DNA of 45,864 nucleotides from Shewanella sp. c952 (GTDB lineage: Bacteria > Pseudomonadota > Gammaproteobacteria > Enterobacterales > Shewanellaceae): positions 1-45,864 of the forward strand of contig NZ_BPEW01000034.1 of NCBI RefSeq assembly GCF_019654975.1. Direction: 5' to 3'. Each line of letters begins with the position of its first letter. Position 1 is the first letter of the stretch. The translations under genes were made by a program, and so were the position numbers. This document shows positions 8,423 to 16,010 of this stretch, piece after piece. Below the pieces are notes generated by a model. The model did no database searches, was not told the DNA's origin, and worked only from the letters and a program-made list of their open reading frames with translations.

Positions 8423-8447
8423 ATAGTTGCAATTGCAATAGTTGCAA
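8423..8447. promoter_or_regulatory. palindromic repeated motif, possible operator for prkA
   Basis: ATAGTTGCAA occurs twice as a direct repeat (8423-8432 and 8438-8447, 15 bp apart, about 1.5 helical turns). The first copy is part of the perfect palindrome TTGCAATTGCAA (8427-8438). It lies 120-145 bp upstream of prkA. I cannot match it to a known regulator. Confidence 0.4.
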
Positions 8448-8637
8448 ATGAGGTAATGGGCTATTCATTAATTTTTACTTCAAGAAATTGTTGAATGTGA
8501 GCATCAAAATTCATTTGAAAATAGGCGATATGTTGCTTAAAAAGCGCAATTATTGCCGTTATAGAAAGTATTGCTCTTGTGGAGCTAGGTGCTTTTAGTT
8601 TGGAAGAGATAATGATGAATGTATTTTTTGCAGGGAA

Positions 8638-8666
8638 GACAATCCGAGATAAATACTCGGATTGTC
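8638..8666. other. perfect 11-bp hairpin downstream of dsbB
   Basis: GACAATCCGAG pairs exactly with CTCGGATTGTC across a 7-base loop, 45 bp after the dsbB stop. Neither strand has a T run after the stem, so it is not a classical terminator. It may stabilise the 3' end of dsbB mRNA or end transcription weakly. Confidence 0.6.
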
Positions 8667-8710
8667 TATGTTAACTAGTAGCAATAACCGCTAGGCTAGC
8701 TGCATTTTTC

Positions 8711-9235
8711 CTATCTAAACTGGCTTTTAGTTTTTGAAAGCAATGCTGGAATAAAAAAGAGGACTAACGCTAATAGATATACTGAAAATGCCACGATCAT
8801 CCATTGACCCATTGTGACGCCCATCATCTGCCATGGTATATCGGTGCACATCCCTGTCGGCATGAAAATCGATGGGATCCATTCATGCAGAGGCATCCAG
8901 CTTGGAAACTCTGGCAAAAAAGAGCAGGTTGCAAACGGAGAAGGGTTAGTTTGCATATCGACTAACTCAAGCGCTAGCTTAAGGCCATAGGCAGCACTCG
9001 TTCCCCAGAGTCCCATCGCAACAAAACGTACGATACGAGATTGGTAGCCAACAATGCCAAGCATACCAGCAAATAAAATACCAAATATTGCCAACCTCTG
9101 ATAGATACACATCACACAAGGGTCAAGCTTCATTACATATTGAAAAAATAATGCGGCAAGTTCTAAAGCAAGTGCCGTAGCCGTCAGTGTTAGCCATGCT
9201 GTACGTGATTGGGCAAAATTGATTAATGCATTCAA
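8711..9235 (-). CDS. dsbB: disulfide bond formation protein B (quinone reductase)
   Basis: An inner-membrane protein that reoxidises periplasmic DsbA and passes the electrons to quinones. Four membrane helices are apparent in 174 residues. The two functional cysteine pairs are present at E. coli-like positions: Cys40-Val-Met-Cys43 in the first periplasmic loop, and Cys104 (FATCSF) with Cys130 (PTGMCTD) in the second. The second-loop block NPSPFATCSFLPEFPSW is characteristic. The start is TTG with GGAG upstream; no in-frame ATG fits better. It follows nhaB as in E. coli, but a strong terminator lies only 22 bp before its start codon, so how it is transcribed is unclear. Confidence 0.95.
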   Translation of the reverse strand: MNALINFAQSRTAWLTLTATALALELAALFFQYVMKLDPCVMCIYQRLAIFGILFAGMLGIVGYQSRIVRFVAMGLWGTSAAYGLKLALELVDMQTNPSPFATCSFLPEFPSWMPLHEWIPSIFMPTGMCTDIPWQMMGVTMGQWMIVAFSVYLLALVLFFIPALLSKTKSQFR

Positions 9236-9257
9236 CGATTAGGTCTCCATTGCAAAT

Positions 9258-9283
9258 AAAAAACGCCCGAAATAGGGCGTTTT
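9258..9283 (-). terminator. Rho-independent terminator after nhaB
   Basis: On the - strand, AAAACGCCC/GGGCGTTTT form the stem and the last arm runs on into six T. It lies 45 bp after the nhaB stop and immediately upstream of dsbB. Confidence 0.85.
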
Positions 9284-9327
9284 ATATGACTTACAAACTC
9301 TAAATTAGTTCAGTCAGCACATTATCA

Positions 9328-10914
9328 TTAATGCGCTGATGCTGCACTATTTCCAACTTCTTGAAGAGTGTGGTGCAGCAACATATTATTATCATAGAAA
9401 TACTGTGTCATCTGCTCAAGCCCTCCAAACTGAATTGCTAAGATACCTACAATTGATAAAACAATGGTATAAGGTAGTGCCATCCAAACCATACGCCCGT
9501 AAGAAAGGCGAATAAGTGGGGCAATAGCTGATGTCAGCAAGAATAGGAAAGCCGCTTGTCCGTTTGGTGTTGCCACCGACGGTAAGTTAGTACCAGTGTT
9601 AATTGCAACAGCGAGAAGATCGAACTGATCGCGAGTGATTTGTCCATCAAGTAAGGCTGCTTTAACCTCATTGATGTAAACCGTACCCACAAACACGTTA
9701 TCACTAACCATTGACAGCAAACCGTTGGCGATATAGAAAATAACTAACTGAGTGTTACCTTCATAACTAAGCGCCCACTGAATGACGGGGGCAAATAGTT
9801 GTTGGTCGATAATAACGCCCACTATGGCAAAAAACACAGCAAGTAAGGCTGTGAAAGGTAGCGCTTCTTCGAAAGCTTTACCAAGTGCATGCTCGTTAGT
9901 TACGCCATTGAATGCAGTCGTTAAAATGATGACGGATAAGCCAATGAGACCTACTGATGCAAGGTGGAATGCGAGGCCAATAATAAGCCAAATACCCACA
10001 AATGCTTGCACGACTAATTTGATCTTGTCATGTTTAGTACGGTGAGCGTCTTCGTGAGCAGAGTAATCAGACAAGATCTTATGTACTGCATCGGGTAATT
10101 GTTTACCGTAATCAAAGACTTTGAACTTCTCTACCAGATAACAAGTGAGCACGCCTGCAACAAAAACGGGCACGGTTACAGGAGACATACGCAGCGCAAA
10201 TTCTGCGAACTGCCAATTTGCTTGAGCAGCAATAATGAGGTTTTGTGGTTCGCCGACCATGGTGCAAACACCACCCAATGCCGTACCAACACCTGCATGC
10301 ATCAATAGGTTACGTAAAAAGCCTCGAAATGCTTCAAGCTCCTCTTCACATAACTGGTTCTGTCCATCGCTAGTATGATCATGGCTATCATTAAAGTTTT
10401 TACCCGATGCCACTTTGTGGTAAATCGAATAAAAGCCAACTGCAACTGCAATAATGACTGCTATTACCGTCAGCGCATCTAGGAATGCTGACAAAAATGC
10501 TGATGCGACACAGAACATTATTGAAACTGCAATCTTGGAACGAACTTTGGTGATCATTTTCGTGAAGGCAAACAGTAATAGTTGCTTCATGAAATAGATA
10601 CCAGCAACCATAAAGATCAGTAGCAATAAAACTTCTAGGTTTGCTTCAATCTCATGCAGGACTTGACTGGGTGAAGTCATGCCTATTATTACCGCTTCGA
10701 TTGCAAGTAAGCCCCCTGGTTGCAATGGATAGCATTTGAGAGCCATAGCAAGGGTAAAGATAAACTCTAAAACCAACAGCCAACCCGCTACAAACGGATT
10801 AAGATAGAAAACGACAGGGTTGATCACTAGAAACGATAATATTGCGAATTTGAACCACTTTGGCGAATTGCCTAGAAAGTTATCAAGAAACGCCTGACTC
10901 ATTGTCACAGGCAT
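9328..10914 (-). CDS. nhaB: Na+/H+ antiporter NhaB
   Basis: An inner-membrane antiporter exchanging Na+ for H+. 528 residues (E. coli NhaB 513), with about a dozen hydrophobic segments. Family-typical stretches include NFLGNSPKWFK and INPVVFYL at the N-terminus, FLSAFLDALTVIAVI, GTALGGVCTMVGEPQNLII, and MVSDNVFVGTVYINEVK with NTGTNLPSVATPNGQAAFLF near the C-terminus. Both ATG codons at the start are in frame (residues 1 and 5). The first has GAGGA five bases upstream. It is divergent from fadR across a 305-bp gap and followed by a terminator, so it appears monocistronic. Sodium export fits a marine host. Confidence 0.95.
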   Translation of the reverse strand: MPVTMSQAFLDNFLGNSPKWFKFAILSFLVINPVVFYLNPFVAGWLLVLEFIFTLAMALKCYPLQPGGLLAIEAVIIGMTSPSQVLHEIEANLEVLLLLIFMVAGIYFMKQLLLFAFTKMITKVRSKIAVSIMFCVASAFLSAFLDALTVIAVIIAVAVGFYSIYHKVASGKNFNDSHDHTSDGQNQLCEEELEAFRGFLRNLLMHAGVGTALGGVCTMVGEPQNLIIAAQANWQFAEFALRMSPVTVPVFVAGVLTCYLVEKFKVFDYGKQLPDAVHKILSDYSAHEDAHRTKHDKIKLVVQAFVGIWLIIGLAFHLASVGLIGLSVIILTTAFNGVTNEHALGKAFEEALPFTALLAVFFAIVGVIIDQQLFAPVIQWALSYEGNTQLVIFYIANGLLSMVSDNVFVGTVYINEVKAALLDGQITRDQFDLLAVAINTGTNLPSVATPNGQAAFLFLLTSAIAPLIRLSYGRMVWMALPYTIVLSIVGILAIQFGGLEQMTQYFYDNNMLLHHTLQEVGNSAASAH

Positions 10915-11219
10915 GGAATCCTCACTCTTGTTTTTGTAATGTTCGATTGTAACAAGAAATTAACTAGATTTGTTGTTACTAATAAAATTGCCGACGCTAA
11001 AGGTAATTCCTTTTGACTAACTTAAACAGCATTGATTACCCAAACGTGTATCTAAATCAAAAAAAATCAACTAAAACTCATTGCTAGCGTGTTTTTTGAC
11101 CGTAATTTGTATTTTCTCGTAACAGTGTTTATCTAATGGAGCGGTTTAGGTTTCCATTTTAAATAGCTCTGGTATGATCAGTAGTTAGAACAACACTAAT
11201 AATTGGATAGAGTAGGCTG
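10915..11219. other. 305-bp divergent intergenic region between nhaB and fadR
   Basis: No gene is seen. It must contain promoters for both neighbours. On the fadR side, an extended -10 TGGTATGAT with a FadR-like palindrome is visible. On the nhaB side the sequence is AT-rich and no clear promoter can be picked by eye. Confidence 0.6.
11169..11181 (+). promoter_or_regulatory. fadR promoter -10 overlapped by a FadR-like operator
   Basis: TATGAT at 11173-11178 preceded by TGG forms an extended -10 element, 41 bp before the fadR start codon. The 13-mer CTGGTATGATCAG covering it differs at two positions from the symmetric FadR consensus core CTGGTCCGACCAG and is itself an imperfect palindrome. 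This suggests autoregulation by occlusion of the -10. No good -35 is visible. Confidence 0.5.
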
Positions 11220-11939
11220 ATGATCATCAATGCCAAAGGCCCTGCAAGTTTTGCAGAGAAATATATTGTACGATCCATTTGGGAGAACAAATTTGCCCCC
11301 GGTTCTATTTTGCCAGCTGAACGAGAGTTGTCTGAATTAATAGGCGTAACACGCACAACATTACGTGAAGTGTTGCAACGTCTTGCGCGAGATGGCTGGC
11401 TAACTATTCAACATGGTAAACCCACTCGAGTGAATAACTTCTGGGAGACCTCTGGACTTAATATCCTAGAGACCATCGCTGAACTTGATCCTGATGGCTT
11501 TCCTGAACTCGTCGATCAATTGTTATCGGCCCGCAGCAGTGTGAGTGCTATCTATTTTAGAGGTGCTATTCGCAACAACCCTGACAAAGCTGTTGAAGCT
11601 TTATCAAAGTTAGGTGAGCTTGAAGATACAGCTCAGGCCTATGCTGATTTTGATTATGAGTTGCAGCACACATTAGCGTTTTCTTCTGGTAATCCTCTTT
11701 ATGTTCTCATTTTGAATGGCTTTAAAGGGTTATATAGCAGAGTCGGACGTTATTATTTTTCGAGTGCCGATGCTCGAGCATTAGCGCTGGACTTTTATAA
11801 GCAACTGCAACAGCTCGCAGTTGATAAGAATTATGCAGATGTTGCTGCGTTAATGCGAACCTACGGGATTAATAGCGGCATGATGTGGCAGAGTTTACGC
11901 GACCAAATGCCAGTTGAGCTAGGTCATTCAAATACGTAG
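11220..11939 (+). CDS. fadR: fatty acid metabolism regulator FadR
   Basis: A GntR-family repressor of beta-oxidation and activator of unsaturated fatty acid synthesis in E. coli, released from DNA by long-chain acyl-CoA. 239 residues, identical in length to E. coli FadR, and lacking the roughly 40-residue insertion of Vibrio FadR. The winged helix-turn-helix lies in the first 75 residues: FAEKYIVRSIWENKF, LPAERELSELIGVTRTTLREVLQRLARDGWL, then IQHGKPTRVN. The helical acyl-CoA-binding domain follows (NILETIAELD onward). GAGTAGG precedes the ATG. Divergence from nhaB is conserved with E. coli. A palindrome resembling its own operator covers the putative promoter. Confidence 0.95.
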   Translation: MIINAKGPASFAEKYIVRSIWENKFAPGSILPAERELSELIGVTRTTLREVLQRLARDGWLTIQHGKPTRVNNFWETSGLNILETIAELDPDGFPELVDQLLSARSSVSAIYFRGAIRNNPDKAVEALSKLGELEDTAQAYADFDYELQHTLAFSSGNPLYVLILNGFKGLYSRVGRYYFSSADARALALDFYKQLQQLAVDKNYADVAALMRTYGINSGMMWQSLRDQMPVELGHSNT

Positions 11940-11967
11940 AATTTTGTCTTAGTTTGGTTCGTTTAAT

Positions 11968-11997
11968 AAAAAAGCCATCTTTTAAGATGGCTTTTTT
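11968..11997. terminator. bidirectional terminator between fadR and tamB
   Basis: AAAAAAGCCATCT/AGATGGCTTTTTT is a perfect stem with a four-base loop, A-rich on one side and T-rich on the other. It can serve both convergent genes, lying 28 bp after fadR and 11 bp from the tamB stop. Confidence 0.92.
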
Positions 11998-12008
11998 GAT
12001 GCTTAAGA

Positions 12009-15000
12009 TTAAAGGTCAAAGCTATAGTAGATATCTAAGGATTGTTCGATTGTACCCGATACAGTCTCCAAATAGAGTTGCGACAACAAGTAATAACGAA
12101 CGGTCATTTCATAGCCTGGATTAAACACCCCAATACCGTATTTCACCATGAGATCCTCACCGATAAAGCCACTAATAGCAAATCGCCCATCATCGTTTGC
12201 ATCGAGTTGGACATTTGAAAAACCAATTTTTTCAATGATACCAGTTGCTGTATTACCTATATTGCCGATGGCTCCGCCGCCAATTTGGTTACTCAATGTC
12301 AATGCCGCTCCCATCATCAAGCCGCTGTTTTGGTCAACATCGTTACTGTTTAGGCCTGTACCTCTGACAATATAATTTAAAATTTCAGCCTGTTCTTTTG
12401 CTGGGTTTGAATAAAGGTTAACGATTGGTTTCATCGGTGTTCCTGTTATGCGAACACCTGCAATCACATCTTCTTCTTTTATTTCCCGGGCAGCCTCTAT
12501 ATTCAAATTGGGTACATCAATAGGGCCAATAAACTGCATTTCACCGGCTTTTATTTTTAAAGTCTGCCCCATGAACTTATAAGATCCATCAATAACTTTA
12601 ATTTCGCCGAAAAGTAGTGGGGGTCTAAAAGGACTTTGCTTTAATTCCAACTTGCCTAATAGTTTGCCGTCGAGTCCCATTCCATCAACTTTTAAATCGT
12701 CGCCAATATTTAAATTCACTTCTGCTGAAACGGCTAACGGCGTGGCTTTCGACGTTTGTGTTGCAAAGCTATCCTTAAACACGACGTCTTTAGACACTGC
12801 TACACCGCCTTCTGGCAACTGAACAATCGTAATCTGCCCACTAGGCACATTAATATCGCCTTTTACATCAACGGAATGGTCGGTAAAACTAATATTGAGA
12901 TCTGTTCCAACACTTAGAATAGCAAGCGGCGGCTGAATAACAGCAAGGTCTTTACCTTTTATATCGAAGTTACCTTGTAACTGTTTATTTAACCAATCCA
13001 GTTGACCGTCGATATAAGCGAGTCCTTTGCCCATTTTAAGCTCACCGTCTATTTGTGCTTGTTTGCCGGCGAAGGTTAGATTCAAGTCCACATCTTCTAT
13101 AAGCGTTGGGTTTGCAGTTGCTAGAATAGAACCATTTCTAAGAGTTATGTCGCCTGAGGCTTGAGGGTCTGCAAGCGTTCCGCTCAAATTAAGATTACTA
13201 GAGACTATACCTTCTAATGTTTCTAGCTCAGGTAATAGCTGGGCGAGTGCTTGTAAGTCTATTTGATGTAAGGCTAGTTTGCCGTCAATGGTTCTATCAG
13301 GGGTGACACTGACTGTGAGGTTTGCATCCAAACTGGCTATCTTATAAGACTCTAGTGCGATTGTAGTTTTAAGGAACTGTTCATTTAATAGGCTTTGTAT
13401 GTTGAAGGATTTATATCCGACACTGACCTCATTACTATTGGTTGTCTTAAAGTCTATAGTGCCAGGCTTTAGATCCAGCTCTAATCGACCTGTTGGCTTA
13501 CCTTGTTCAAACCACTTAAATTCTGTCGCTAATGTTGAAGGCGCTTGCCACTTTATACTTTCAGGTAGCCATGGTGAAATTAAAACCCCAAGATCACCAG
13601 CATATTCCATTGTTGCCTGACCACTGAGTCCGACTTCAATTGGCTTTACAGCACATAATTTCCCGCTTTCATGGATTAAACAAAATGGGGTTATCTGTCC
13701 CTTAGTTTTCGACATGTCGTACTGCGCATTTAATGGCTTTTCTAGGTTAACCTCACCAAGCTTTGATTGCAGACTAAGTTGATTTATTTGGGCATTAACA
13801 GTGTTTTTATTGTCATCAAACTGGCTGTTTATCGCTGTGGTTAATCCGAGTTCTCCTAGGGTTTCAATATTCAAGGATTGTTGGTTTAAGTCGCCGTTAC
13901 TTTTCACATCGATACTATCTAGAAAAATAGTATCGTAGCTAAACTTGTCTGAGGTTAACTGAGCTGAGAATGCCTGATTATCAAGAGGTTTATAGTGACC
14001 TTTTAAATTTAGTTTTTCTAGAGATAGCTGACTAAACTTAAGGCCATTGGCTAAAAGAGACACTTCAATGTTTGGGTGTTCAGATTCTCCCGTGACGGTA
14101 ATGTCGCTATCAATATGACCTCGTGCATCTTGGTGCCAAAGGCTTAAATCGGGTACGGTTAAGTCACCTGTTAGTGCCCAGCGCTTATCTACTTCACCTT
14201 CAATGTATAAAGAACTCTTCAACGCGTGAATATTAAGTCCAGTCGAACTTAAGTACCAATTGTGATTAAGTGTTAGATTGCCATCGACCGTTAATGGGTA
14301 TGTTTCTATATCGCCATTAAGTTCTGCATCTGATATGCCTACTGACCAGTGTGTATTGGCTAATGAGAATTGTCCGTTACTGCTAAACTGGCCATTAATG
14401 CTGCTCTCAGGCAAAGACTGTTCCAAATCGAGTTGGAGTTGGCCAATATCTAGTTTTTCAGTAACGACATTAGTGTCCCATATAAACGTATCGCCGTAAG
14501 CCAGTTTTCCGTCGATAGACGCATTACCCATCTTGCTTTCAATCTTTAATACACTGAAATCAATTGTGGAATCTTGGTGTTCGAATAGAGTGTTAACTTT
14601 CATCATTGGGTGGTAGTTGGAGTTGAAATGCGTTTGTAAATCGACTTGTTGCTGCTTGAGATCACCTTGAGTCTTCAGCGTGATGTTGGTTGCAATATAT
14701 TCAGGCTTTTTTATCGGCCATTGTAGTTTTTTCGATTGCAGTGCTATCGAATAGGGGAGCTTGGGATCCGCTAGCGCAATACTCGACGATAGCTCAAATT
14801 CAAACTGCCCCTGACCGGAGACCTCGCTTTTCAGTTGTTTGAATCCTTGAACGACTGTGACATTAAGTTGCTGCCCCTTTAGTCCCGGTACTTCATCAAC
14901 GTGATCAAGATTAATATCTAGTTCAAAATCCATTGGGTAATCATTTGAAAGAGACATATGCCCATCTAATTCGACCGAACCGTAGCTGTGAGATACTGAT

Positions 15001-16010
15001 AATTCATCTATATTGATCAGAAAAGTTTGATAGCTTCCACTAAGGGTAATAGTGTTAAAATGATCTTCTCTTGGCCCTAGAATTAAATCTCCGTTGTTGA
15101 CCTCAAGTGATTCAACATAGACAGGTATTGGCATAAACACTTCAGGTAAATGAGCCATGGCCCACTTATTAGCATCATCAGTAATTGCATTGGCGCCACT
15201 TGCTTGATTTATGGCTTCACTTGTCGAGGTAGGCTTAGCTGGTTTTTCTTCAGTGACCATAGTAGCGTCTGCATTATTCTCATCGCTGCTACCGAGTGGA
15301 ATAGATACTAATAAATCTTCAGCATAAATCGATTGAGCTCGAATTCCGGTGCTTTGCCATTCAGCTCTTAAATTAAGTTGCGCTGCATTAAAGTCCATAT
15401 CATTGACGCGCACAGTCACTTGGCTCAATGCACCTATAGCAAGCTTAATACCAAACGGTAAGACAATTTCTTGATTCTCTTCAATGCCATTGACGATAGT
15501 ATCGATAGGTTGACTGATATCTGTGATTAAATTGTCTTGATTGTCATTGGAGATTGCAATTGCGGCATCATTTGTAGCCACTTCAATAGTGGTTGGCTCA
15601 CCAAGCAAGTCGGTATCTATTTCAACATTAACCTTAGTTGCACTTAACTCATTTACGCATAACTGCTTTTGCACTAAGCACATAGGGTTCCAATCTAAGA
15701 TTAACCCTGTAGTTTCAACTTTGACTCCTGACATTTGCCAGTTACCGACGTCTAATTGAAGACGGTTGTTTATTTTCCCTGATACATAACTGACGTCGAG
15801 ATCGGGCACCAAAATATCCGCTATTTTAACTGCGAAGTGAGAACCAAAGTTTGTACCGATAATAATGGCTAAGCTGATTAACAAGCCAAGAGGAATATAG
15901 AAAATAATCCGGAAAAGGCGTTTAAACCAGCGCCAGATGGCACCTTTTGTTTGATGAGTCTTGTTATTTGGTTGCGGAGCTTTGTCTGTATTCGTTGTTC
16001 TTGTTGTCAT
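12009..16010 (-). CDS. tamB: translocation and assembly module protein TamB
   Basis: A very large inner-membrane-anchored periplasmic protein (1333 aa; E. coli 1259) that works with TamA in inserting some outer-membrane proteins and, as an AsmA-like bridge protein, in moving phospholipid to the outer membrane. One N-terminal membrane helix (about 22-45 from this start, IIFYIPLGLLISLAIIIG) is followed by over 1000 residues of repetitive beta-rich sequence, with many alternating hydrophobic/polar GxLxL-type strands. A C-terminal DUF490/TamB domain ends LETVSGTIEQSLDIYYSFDL. The chosen ATG forms an ATGA overlap with the tamA stop. Another ATG 33 bp upstream lies inside tamA. Low-complexity Ser/Thr/Asn-rich stretches occur near residues 255-285. 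Confidence 0.93.
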   Translation of the reverse strand: MTTRTTNTDKAPQPNNKTHQTKGAIWRWFKRLFRIIFYIPLGLLISLAIIIGTNFGSHFAVKIADILVPDLDVSYVSGKINNRLQLDVGNWQMSGVKVETTGLILDWNPMCLVQKQLCVNELSATKVNVEIDTDLLGEPTTIEVATNDAAIAISNDNQDNLITDISQPIDTIVNGIEENQEIVLPFGIKLAIGALSQVTVRVNDMDFNAAQLNLRAEWQSTGIRAQSIYAEDLLVSIPLGSSDENNADATMVTEEKPAKPTSTSEAINQASGANAITDDANKWAMAHLPEVFMPIPVYVESLEVNNGDLILGPREDHFNTITLSGSYQTFLINIDELSVSHSYGSVELDGHMSLSNDYPMDFELDINLDHVDEVPGLKGQQLNVTVVQGFKQLKSEVSGQGQFEFELSSSIALADPKLPYSIALQSKKLQWPIKKPEYIATNITLKTQGDLKQQQVDLQTHFNSNYHPMMKVNTLFEHQDSTIDFSVLKIESKMGNASIDGKLAYGDTFIWDTNVVTEKLDIGQLQLDLEQSLPESSINGQFSSNGQFSLANTHWSVGISDAELNGDIETYPLTVDGNLTLNHNWYLSSTGLNIHALKSSLYIEGEVDKRWALTGDLTVPDLSLWHQDARGHIDSDITVTGESEHPNIEVSLLANGLKFSQLSLEKLNLKGHYKPLDNQAFSAQLTSDKFSYDTIFLDSIDVKSNGDLNQQSLNIETLGELGLTTAINSQFDDNKNTVNAQINQLSLQSKLGEVNLEKPLNAQYDMSKTKGQITPFCLIHESGKLCAVKPIEVGLSGQATMEYAGDLGVLISPWLPESIKWQAPSTLATEFKWFEQGKPTGRLELDLKPGTIDFKTTNSNEVSVGYKSFNIQSLLNEQFLKTTIALESYKIASLDANLTVSVTPDRTIDGKLALHQIDLQALAQLLPELETLEGIVSSNLNLSGTLADPQASGDITLRNGSILATANPTLIEDVDLNLTFAGKQAQIDGELKMGKGLAYIDGQLDWLNKQLQGNFDIKGKDLAVIQPPLAILSVGTDLNISFTDHSVDVKGDINVPSGQITIVQLPEGGVAVSKDVVFKDSFATQTSKATPLAVSAEVNLNIGDDLKVDGMGLDGKLLGKLELKQSPFRPPLLFGEIKVIDGSYKFMGQTLKIKAGEMQFIGPIDVPNLNIEAAREIKEEDVIAGVRITGTPMKPIVNLYSNPAKEQAEILNYIVRGTGLNSNDVDQNSGLMMGAALTLSNQIGGGAIGNIGNTATGIIEKIGFSNVQLDANDDGRFAISGFIGEDLMVKYGIGVFNPGYEMTVRYYLLSQLYLETVSGTIEQSLDIYYSFDL

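Larger units (their letters stand above)
8304..8710. other. 407-bp intergenic region upstream of prkA
   Basis: No credible gene is seen; the only open frames are about 20-33 codons. It should carry the prkA promoter. Near prkA, GAGGC and GCCTC (8337-8341, 8353-8357) flank TATATT on the - strand, a possible -10. Farther out are the TTGCAA repeats at 8423-8447, and next to dsbB is the hairpin at 8638-8666. Confidence 0.6.
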
